From Globisporangium splendens (taxonomy: Eukaryota; Oomycota; Peronosporomycetes; Pythiales; Pythiaceae), in contig VFIW01000036.1 in NCBI GenBank assembly GCA_006386115.1, positions 335,653 to 399,652 on the forward strand: 64,000 bases of DNA. Direction: 5' to 3'. The stretch's first letter is position 1. Every line of letters starts with the position of its first letter. A model generated the notes under the pieces. The model worked only from the letters and a program-made list of their open reading frames with translations, ran no database searches and was not told the origin of the DNA. Of the stretch, positions 54,720 through 62,678 are shown one piece after another. The translations under genes were made by a program, and so were the position numbers.

Positions 54720-56228
54720 TTATGGCATGCTTTTGCGAGCCGCCCACGCTTCTTTCTTCGCGTCGGCGGTCTCGATGGCCTGCAGCTGGAGCATATGTTT
54801 CAGAATCGCTGCGCGGTCTGGTGACGGGATGCCTTCCTCCGTGAACTCTAGTGCATCGTCCACCGCAGGCTGCCTTTTGAGCGGCACATGAGGAGTTGAG
54901 CTTGCTTCTTGCTGCTGCTGGCTCCTCATCGACTCGAGGATCCTTTCAACGTCCTCCTCCGACAGACCGCTATCTGTGCTGATCCGGTGCAGATGGTCGT
55001 CCTCGTCCGTGATTTCACTCAGCTCGTCAGTTCTCGATTCTATTTCGTCCTCTTCCATGAGAGATGGCAGTGGCAGTCCAGATCTCCCGGTGGCCACATC
55101 TTCATCTCTGCTGCTCTCCGAGTCGCTCTCTCCCAGGAACTCTTGTTGCGGAAGGTCCTGATCTCCTAGAATCGAGAAGCTCGACTCGGCCGGTCGCACC
55201 TCCATCGTCGCGGCGTGGGCGATGCACTTTTGGCAGCAGGGAACTTTGATAAGCGAGTGCGCTGGACCAACGAAGATGAGCTTATTGGAGCGGCATTGCG
55301 AGCACACGGTGGCGCCGCAGACACGACATTGCTTCAGCGACGTGAACACACCCCCAGAGCCTCTGCACACATGACAGGCTTTCTGGATATCGTATTCTAG
55401 GTTGCCTCGGAAATTCCACAGCGCCAACAAAGTCAGCTTCTTGCTCTGTGCGCACTGAACCGAGCTGTAGATTCCCGAGAGAACTTCGGCCGTCGCGATC
55501 GTCGTAAAGTGCTGAATCAACTCCCCGGCTGGGTCGTACAGTCCTTGAGCAAAGATCTCAACCACACCTGCGACAGGCTCGCGAAAGATAAACGAAAGGC
55601 GCATGCGGCCGCGAACCGCAAAGTGACGATCAAATGGCGGACAGTGGCTCAAGTTGATGGAATGCATGATAAAGTACCCGAACCGGTCCCCTCGGGCATC
55701 CTGGCGAATGCCCATGGACTCGAGGTAGCACCAATCACGCGGCCGAACGATCGCCGAGGTCAGGTACTGCTGGAGCACCCACTTGATGCCTGTGTAGTGG
55801 AACGGATCATTCGCTGTCGCGAGGTCGATGTTGTGCAGCAGAGTGCAGTCCTTGGCCGAGACATCGAGGTACGACATCGTCGTTTTCATTTCTTCATGGG
55901 ACTTGTCGTAGATCCCATAAATCACGTCTTCGAGGGTGCCCTGGAAGGCGCCGACGCCAAGCATACTCGGCTTTCGGCTAAAGACCTCATCGCTCGTGAG
56001 CGAGTTGGCGTGGCGGCGGTAGATGTGTAGCTGACGCTTCTTCTTGACGAGCCGCCACTTGGCGACGCTCACTTGGCGTCGATCGACGCACACAAACTCG
56101 TGCTCGTCGCGCAGTGCTCTCGCTAGCCGCGCACGGACGATCTCGCGATACCGGTCTTTCTCGCCGTTGCTGAGCGGCGGCGGGTTGAAGTAGCCTTTCG
56201 GGAGCGGAACGCTCGGCGGCTGCTGCAT
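54720..56228 (-). CDS. START domain protein with FYVE-like finger, decayed C-terminal motif
   Basis: Predicted 502 residues from the ATG at 56228. The signature reads VPLP (7-10). The START region shows GAFQGTLEDVIYGIYDKSHEE, DPFHYTGIKW, RPRDWCYLESMGIR and GYFIMHSINLSHCPPF. The finger is at 285-335 (CHVC, CRVC, CSQC, CCQKC). The acidic helix is intact (SEEDVERILESMRSQ). The C-terminal motif begins normally (PDRAAILKHMLQLQA), but its second half is replaced by an unrelated Ala/Lys/Trp-containing end, so the family signature has been lost or exchanged there. Otherwise it is close to 52319-53941. Intronless. Confidence 0.9.
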   Translation of the reverse strand: MQQPPSVPLPKGYFNPPPLSNGEKDRYREIVRARLARALRDEHEFVCVDRRQVSVAKWRLVKKKRQLHIYRRHANSLTSDEVFSRKPSMLGVGAFQGTLEDVIYGIYDKSHEEMKTTMSYLDVSAKDCTLLHNIDLATANDPFHYTGIKWVLQQYLTSAIVRPRDWCYLESMGIRQDARGDRFGYFIMHSINLSHCPPFDRHFAVRGRMRLSFIFREPVAGVVEIFAQGLYDPAGELIQHFTTIATAEVLSGIYSSVQCAQSKKLTLLALWNFRGNLEYDIQKACHVCRGSGGVFTSLKQCRVCGATVCSQCRSNKLIFVGPAHSLIKVPCCQKCIAHAATMEVRPAESSFSILGDQDLPQQEFLGESDSESSRDEDVATGRSGLPLPSLMEEDEIESRTDELSEITDEDDHLHRISTDSGLSEEDVERILESMRSQQQQEASSTPHVPLKRQPAVDDALEFTEEGIPSPDRAAILKHMLQLQAIETADAKKEAWAARKSMP

Positions 56229-57812
56229 GCTAGGGAAACAAGTTGGTGCGTCTGTGGCTGGCTGCCCCTTCCCACCTGCTTGCCGTCTTCCTTGTCTGGG
56301 ACACTGAAGCTGACCTAAATACCGAGCTACTGGCGAATTCTAGTGATACGATGGAGAGGAACGCGAATGCATGGTCGCAGAGACGCACAGGAGACCGGGA
56401 GAGCGCCGAAGTGGAGAGCGCGCGAGAGCCACAAACTGCAATAGGGCAGGGTCTGGGTCAAATCAGACCGATGCTAGTGTGCGCATAAACGGTGCAGGTA
56501 CGAGTCCTGAGTCCAATGGCTTCATCTACGGTACGGAGATTTGTGGTGGCAAATGGACAGCTGAGTGATGGTCGCAGTACCTTTGTAGTGAAAAGTCGGT
56601 ATAAATGCATAAAAGTCAACAGTAAAGATTGCAAAATTGTTGGTGTGCGTACTTGTTAGTACAATGCACTTCATATTATAGTACCCTGCCGAGATTGATT
56701 CTGGACAAGCGGAGTTCCTGCCACTGGATGAGCTGCCGCAAAATCGTGTGGGTGAATGCCATCCACACGCACGAAAGCGCTGATGGTCGAATGATGACGA
56801 GAGCCGAGACGACTGAACCGCAGACAGAAATCATCCCATGTGGCGGTCTTGCTCACGAATTGTAGCGCTCCTCTGCGTCGTGGACCCTTCGGCCATTCAT
56901 TGATACTAAGTGTGTCCTGACGACTTGAATGTTTCTCGTGACTGGATGCGAAGAAGAGATCCAGGTACAAATGCAGTCGATGAGGAGACACGGACCAAAT
57001 GTGCTGAATCGACTCTTCTTTTGCCGGGTCGAATACCCTCAACGATCCCGCCACGTTTCGCGAAAGTGGGATGTGACACGTGTGTGGCCTTGAACCGCGG
57101 AATGATGAATGCCTCAAGTTGACGGAGACCATGGTAAAAGTGATCTTACCGAACGGATCCCTTTTGCGCATTTTGGAGACTGCCCAGAGAAAACGCTTTG
57201 CTGCCGTGACGACCAGATACAATCTCGTGCTCGTCACCACGAAGGGCAAATGTCTGGTCCCATCCTCTGTGCTGCTGAAATCTCGAGGCTGACAAGTGTT
57301 GTATGCTGCGTGCAAAGCTGATTCCGTAGTCTGTTTGCTCGGTGTTTGCACGGACGAAGGCAGGTCGACCACAGAAAGTCTCTGTTCTTGTGATTACCAC
57401 GACGATAGAAGGACATTTGGTGTCTGGATTCATCGCTGTTCGAGTTGGACAAATAGCAAATCTCAAGAGCGTGGATCAGAACGAAGCGTGGAGGCGTTCA
57501 CATCAAGTTTCCACATGACGACGACGACCAGACACCGTTAAAGCATCACGTGTAGACGCTACTGCGAGGCTGTGCATTCACAGGAGCTGTGGGGACACAG
57601 AACTGCAAACAGAAGTTTGCGTCGACAAAGAGAAATATATATATTGTCCTACTTTGAATGGTGAAAGATCCTGGCCGTCTACGTCGAGTCTGCTCAGAAC
57701 CGGCTTCAGCTATCTAATAAAGCTGCAGCAGATTTCCCCATGCTCCTACGATCTAATAATTATAAAATGGATGTCTGCAACGGAAAAGAGCAGAGAAAAA
57801 ATAACGCATGCT
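56229..57812. other. intergenic with a long unassigned frame
   Basis: A minus frame of 233 codons at 57372-56671 begins at GTG and has no motif I know, with composition unlike the START genes. I do not call it a gene. The remainder is motif-free. Confidence 0.4.
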
Positions 57813-59333
57813 TTACAACTTGCGCATCATCTCTTCGTTGGCTTGCGTGATGGCATACACCTGGGAGGCAGCTTGCTGGAGCGCCACCATTTTCTGGAAG
57901 ATCTCGACTTGGTCCGTCAGTCCTGTTGTTTTGGGTCCACTTGGTGTCGGAACTGGACCAACATTCGGGGTCTCATCCTCGTGAGGATGGAGCTGTAGCT
58001 GCTGCGAACCTGACCGGCTGAGCTGCTCATTCATGCGCTGGTCGACCATCGACTCGATGATTTTCTCCAAGTCCGCTTCGCCCAAACTCGAGTATTTCCG
58101 ATCGTCCGTGATCGTCGAGTCCGTGCTTTCGTCGTCAAAGCTGCTGATGCTGCCTTGACCCGACCCACTTGACACTGAGATCGTGCGAACGTTCATGTTC
58201 CCCGGATTGCGCACGATCAGCTCCTCAGGCACGCGCCGCATATCTCGTCCGTGCATTGAGAACGATTCTTCTGCGGGCAACACCTCCATGGTCTTGGCTT
58301 CCAGGATGCACGTGTGGCAGCACGAGACTTCGCACACCGAGTGGTTTGGCCCCAAGAAGATCAGGCGCTTGATGCAGCACTTGTCGCACGTCGTGCGGCC
58401 ACAGATTTTGCACTGCTTGAGCGGCGAAAACAGCCTCCGGTCGGACTTGACGCACAGATAACAGGACGATCGCCGCTCCTCGCGAATGCCGTTCCGATAG
58501 TTCCTAATCGCCATGATGGTCAGCTTCTTGGCCTCGGCGCAACGGATCGTCATCGCCATGCCCGTAAACAGCTCAGTCGTCATTATAATGCTGACGTACT
58601 GAATCAGCCCACCCTTCGGGTCAAATAGCCCCTGCGCATAGATCTCCACGACTCCAGGTCCAGTCTCTCGATAGATAAACGACAGCGCTCCTCGTCCACG
58701 CACGACTGCTCTTTGGTTAAACGGCGGACAACCAGGCACGTCGACGGACTGGTAGATGTTGTAGCCGTACCGTCGTCCGTCGGCGTCTTTCTCGATGCCC
58801 ATGGCGTCAATGAAGCACCAATCGCGCGGCCGCACAAACATCTTTCCTGGAAGCTGGAACGCCATCCACTTGATCCCGAGGTACCGGAACGGATCGTCGC
58901 GATTCCCGACCTCCACGTTGTGGAGCACGCAGCAGTCTTTGTTGTACACATCGACGTACGACATCGTCGTCTTCATCTCCGCAGTCGACTTGTCGTACGC
59001 GCCATACACGAGATCCTCGAGCGTGCCGTCCATGGTGCCGACACCGAGCATGGACGGCTGGTTGAACTGCTCGTCGATATCGAACTCCGTGCTGTCGCTG
59101 CTGTTGGAGCGACGGCGGTAGACGCGCAGATCTTTTTTCTTACTCATCAGCTTCCATTGTGATGGATCCACGAACCCGTGGCGCACGCTGACAAAGTCGC
59201 GCTCAGCCGCCAATGCCGCGGCCAAGCGCGCGTCTCTGATGGCGATGTACTGCGCGTTTTGCTCAGGCGTGAGCGGATCCCGCTTGAAATACGACTTGGG
59301 CAGCGGAAAATGCACCTTGGCAGCTTTCACCAT
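57813..59333 (-). CDS. START domain protein with FYVE-like finger and long tail
   Basis: Predicted 506 residues from the ATG at 59333. The frame stays open to an ATG at 59504, but the paralogues all begin within 20 residues of FPLP, which is at 9-12 here. START landmarks are GTMDGTLEDLVYGAYDKSTAE, DPFRYLGIKW, RPRDWCFIDAMGIE and GYNIYQSVDVPGCPPF. The finger is at 291-342 (CYLC, CKIC, CDKC, CCHTC). The tail has an acidic helix (EADLEKIIESMVDQR) and a full C-terminal motif (TDQVEIFQKMVALQ to the stop). It is the sister of 37163-38827, about 20 kb away on the other strand, so the two probably arose before the run of four minus-strand genes between them. Intronless. Confidence 0.9.
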   Translation of the reverse strand: MVKAAKVHFPLPKSYFKRDPLTPEQNAQYIAIRDARLAAALAAERDFVSVRHGFVDPSQWKLMSKKKDLRVYRRRSNSSDSTEFDIDEQFNQPSMLGVGTMDGTLEDLVYGAYDKSTAEMKTTMSYVDVYNKDCCVLHNVEVGNRDDPFRYLGIKWMAFQLPGKMFVRPRDWCFIDAMGIEKDADGRRYGYNIYQSVDVPGCPPFNQRAVVRGRGALSFIYRETGPGVVEIYAQGLFDPKGGLIQYVSIIMTTELFTGMAMTIRCAEAKKLTIMAIRNYRNGIREERRSSCYLCVKSDRRLFSPLKQCKICGRTTCDKCCIKRLIFLGPNHSVCEVSCCHTCILEAKTMEVLPAEESFSMHGRDMRRVPEELIVRNPGNMNVRTISVSSGSGQGSISSFDDESTDSTITDDRKYSSLGEADLEKIIESMVDQRMNEQLSRSGSQQLQLHPHEDETPNVGPVPTPSGPKTTGLTDQVEIFQKMVALQQAASQVYAITQANEEMMRKL

Positions 59334-60885
59334 GACGGATTGCTGGCTGGTGTGTGCCGGTGCGGCAGCCGCAGAGCGATTCGCAAAGTGAGGGCGATGT
59401 AGCGACCACCACCGCCCAGCAAAGCTCGCGTTCCCTCGGTGGCCATACTCAGATCCAGTCCGTGTGGAGAGGGATGGAGGGAACTCGGAGGGAACAGGGG
59501 ACATGATGTCATTCACGCGTGTTCGATTCTCCTCGAAATGCGCGCATCAATGCCACTGTTGACGATACATACCAATCATGGAAGGTACCAGATAAACACG
59601 TGGCTGCTCTGGCGCATGTGAGTTGCGGCTGTCGACCTGCAAAGTGGGACCAGAGAGGAAGAAACGAGAGTTGCTGATTTAAAGTGCACGCACCAGCACA
59701 GACATGACTGGCGAGCGAAACCTGCGGCTTCATAACGGGTTGATCGGGACGAGCGCAATGCGCTTTTCGCAGTTTTGCTGCCTAAAAGGATGTGAATTGA
59801 TTGCATGTATAATATCATGCAGCGCAAGTGGACTCAGCAGCGATTGGATTGCAAATGATTGTGTGTACAGTCCATATGATAGTGTCCAAAAACGCAAGTC
59901 AATCTTGAGAGCGGAGACCTTGGAGCAAGGTCTCATTTGTCTCCTCCATCCATGGAGATGACTGAAGCGCGGCGAGTTTTCAGTTTGTGCCATTGGAGTT
60001 GGCAGTGTCACTCCACTCCCCAGGTGAAAGCTGACTGTCTTCCCGCATTGCTCACCATATACGGTAAACTGCGATGGGTGGGATTCTTCAACTTGCTCTG
60101 CGGACATCTCCGCAGTACTGTAGCATCCCAAGGTGAGAAAATTCGTCACTTCACTCTCGTCTAGCGTGATGACAGTAAGAGGATCTGTTTGCCAATGATT
60201 AGAGGTTTTCTAAAGTCGATCAGTCCACCTAGTGATGCAGATCTGCGTGGTCGATCGTAAAAAAACATGGTCGAGGGTCAGAAGCTGTTGCAACTGTTCT
60301 CTTTGGCAGGCGAGGAGCTGGTTGGCATATCCCGCGAGTCGCCCCGACGCTTTTGCATCCATTGCTATGTTTGCTGAACAATCGGCCGCTTTGTTGAAGC
60401 TTCGCTTTGTGTGCTGCCAGTGTGCAGATGAACCTGTCAAACTAGATGCTGTCAAACGCAATGTTCTGTCGTACATGATACGAGATGGGTCCACCAAATT
60501 GGCAGTTGGACATTTGTGTCAGAGAAACATGATATTTGTCAAACGTAATAGTTGATACAATTTCCCAAGTATTTTGATAGAAGTTTATCCACGAAGGTGT
60601 TCGACAACTGAAAAGCTGTTCGCATGGGACGCCAAGTTCTATTCATAAACTATACCCGGAAAGCAGCTATCCGAAATATAAAGACTTTTCGTATGGAAAC
60701 GCATGTTGTATACGCGAGCCAAGAACACAAGCAGCATACCTCCATGGGCTGAAGCGAATCCTTGCGGCAGTGCCTGGCAAGCAGACTTTTGCGTGAGTGA
60801 CTCTTCATTTCGAAGCTGGTCTCGAAAACGCCGATGCAATGTTCGTGAGCTGCCTTCATGTAATGGGCCATAACCTGCCTTTACA
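59334..60885. other. intergenic before the retroelement
   Basis: This stretch holds the 5' flank of the START gene at 57813 and unrelated sequence up to the LTR. A 107-codon plus frame at 60232 has several cysteines but no recognisable domain. Confidence 0.45.
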
Positions 60886-61509
60886 TGAAGGTGGATCTGT
60901 CCCCAGATCTAGTGTGCCACACACCACCTTCAGCGTGCATTGTGGAGACACAAAATAACAAAGGGATTACGGTATACAGTCCCACATGCACGTGGTGACG
61001 TCATTCGATGACGTCACGAGTGTTCTCTGTGCTGATCAGTGCAGAATGTTGTTCTCATGTACTAATCAGTACAGAGTGATAACATCCATGTACTAATCAA
61101 GTACTGAGTAATGCTTCCTACTTGGGAAACTGGACTGGCGACGAGACCGACATGTCTCTGCCACCTGAAGTGAGTGGCGCGAGCCAATCACTTTGCAGGG
61201 ATTTTATACAAGACTTGAAGTTCAAGCTTCTATAAGATCCCGTAGGTTCAACCTCAGTGTACCCAAGGTTTTATATATCCGATTCATAGGTTTTATTGTG
61301 TATGTTTAGGTTTTAGTTGTGAAAGTTGTAGGATCCCTTGGGGTTCATTAGTAAGTAGCGACAGGAACCATATCCACATTTCAATTCAGTTGCAAATTTT
61401 CCTCCAAATACTCAAGTCTTCTTCCTCCCTCCAAGTCGGGAGATCGCTTCCTCTGGCACAAGCGTGTGTGCCGTGTTTGAGGGACTGTTTGGAACAGCGC
61501 CCTCTTACA
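60886..61509 (+). repeat. 5' LTR of the Gypsy element
   Basis: 624 bases with TG...CA ends, collinear with the solo LTR at 7896-8519. It contains a CACGTG/TGACGTCA cluster (60989-61016), then three imperfect palindromes at about 61030, 61058 and 61089, and a possible transcription zone further right. A primer-binding site follows two bases after its end. Confidence 0.92.
60996..61016. promoter_or_regulatory. paired TGACGTCA palindromes next to CACGTG in 5' LTR
   Basis: CACGTG at 60989-60994, TGACGTCA at 60996-61003 and TGACGTCA at 61009-61016. Both palindromes are perfect and the five-base spacing is as in the solo LTR, while flanking bases have drifted. Confidence 0.55.
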
Positions 61510-61511
61510 CC

Positions 61512-61519
61512 TGGTAGCA
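61512..61519 (+). other. probable primer-binding site
   Basis: TGGTAGCA begins two bases after the LTR end and is complementary to the UGCUACCA 3' end found in eukaryotic initiator tRNA-Met. The match stops after eight bases, so the primer identity is tentative. Confidence 0.5.
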
Positions 61520-61628
61520 CTTCGAGCGGTCCTTCCAACGACCCAGTGAAGTGAAGAGGTTTGACGACGCGGCTTTAAGCACGTCGCGCATTCCTGTCCA
61601 AGACCCTGTGAGCATCCTTGTTTGGAAC

Positions 61629-62678
61629 ATGGATGCTACAGGAACCCCACTCGGTCCAGCAGTACCGGAAACTGTCGAGTTGACTATCGAGGGTTTCCCT
61701 CATTTGTCTTCTCGTGAGTGGATGGCGCTTGAGCGCATGCGAGATGTCATCGGAGAGGCTGCCGTGGTCAATCTGCTTCGATCGGCGTCTCCGGAGGACC
61801 AGAAGAGTGCGGTGGTCAGCTTCATGCACCACGAGATCATGTCCTCCCGGAAGCAGGTCGCAACCCCTGTTTCCTCAATCAGGACGGTGCCACTGAAGAT
61901 TGACGTCTCTCCGTATCGCGGCGGAGAGAATGAACCTCTCTCACGATGGTTCGTCGAGTTGGATGCAGCCATCGCTGCAAGACAACTGCGAGACCCTTCG
62001 CAGCAAGTGTTGTTCGCGATGTCCAACCTTGCGGGTCGTGCGAAGAGTTGGGCGTATGGCAAGCGTTTAGCGGATTTAAACTGCTTCCCCAGCTACGACC
62101 ACTTCAAGACCGAACTCAAGAAGGCGTTTGAACCTCCACAGAGTAAGTTCCGTGCGCGCGCCGAGTTCCTCAAGCTTCGTCAAGGCCGTTTCGACCTTCA
62201 CTCGTATGCACAACGTGCTCGTTACTTGGTGTCGAGCATCGTTGACGAGCCGATTGACGTTCCGACGCAAGTCATGACGTTCATGACGGGTCTGAACGAT
62301 GGTCCGATTCGGAACCAACTGTTCCGCAAGTACCCCAAGACGCTGGACGAAGCTATCGAACGCGCGATGCAAGAAGAGTTCAGCATGAAGCAAGCGAAGT
62401 TCCATGGGTTTGCGTCGAGACCAATGCGGCAATCAAATGTTGCGCATGATAGTCCCGAGCCCATGGACATCTCGTACATTTCCACGCCTGGAAATGAGCG
62501 TCCTCGCAACGATGGAAAGTGTTTCCGTTGCGGGAAGCCGGGTCACATTGCTCGGAACTGCAAGGTGTCTTTGCCGGGTCGGCAAACGACACAGGGTGCT
62601 CGTTCGAACAACCGCGATCGTTCTTACGGTCGTCGGTTCGAGCGGTCACCTGGGCCAAAAAACGGGAATGGACAGTAG
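61629..62678 (+). CDS. gag: Gag polyprotein of the Gypsy element
   Basis: Predicted 349 residues from the first in-frame ATG at 61629; the frame is open from 61551 but only from GTG. The middle part (about 110-255) has the helical retrotransposon Gag domain pattern, including the W..A..AF..P conserved block and the LR.G...Y..RF-like region. A single CCHC zinc knuckle, CFRCGKPGHIARNC, lies at 298-311, followed by an Arg/Gly/Asn-rich basic end that would bind RNA. It assembles virus-like particles in the cytoplasm and packages element RNA. The frame is intact, unlike pol. It ends at TAG 62676-62678, five codons after a slippery heptamer that would give Gag-Pol. Confidence 0.9.
   Translation: MDATGTPLGPAVPETVELTIEGFPHLSSREWMALERMRDVIGEAAVVNLLRSASPEDQKSAVVSFMHHEIMSSRKQVATPVSSIRTVPLKIDVSPYRGGENEPLSRWFVELDAAIAARQLRDPSQQVLFAMSNLAGRAKSWAYGKRLADLNCFPSYDHFKTELKKAFEPPQSKFRARAEFLKLRQGRFDLHSYAQRARYLVSSIVDEPIDVPTQVMTFMTGLNDGPIRNQLFRKYPKTLDEAIERAMQEEFSMKQAKFHGFASRPMRQSNVAHDSPEPMDISYISTPGNERPRNDGKCFRCGKPGHIARNCKVSLPGRQTTQGARSNNRDRSYGRRFERSPGPKNGNGQ
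62657..62663 (+). promoter_or_regulatory. -1 ribosomal frameshift slippery site A AAA AAC
   Basis: In the gag frame the codons CCA AAA AAC place the heptamer A AAA AAC in correct X XXY YYZ phase. A -1 slip leads into the frame of the downstream protease. The gag stop follows 15 bases later. Whether a stimulatory RNA structure follows was not computed. Confidence 0.6.

Noticed and set aside
56671..57372. 233-codon minus frame
   Set aside because: It starts at GTG, has no recognisable motif and its composition differs from genes here. Reported only as intergenic content.
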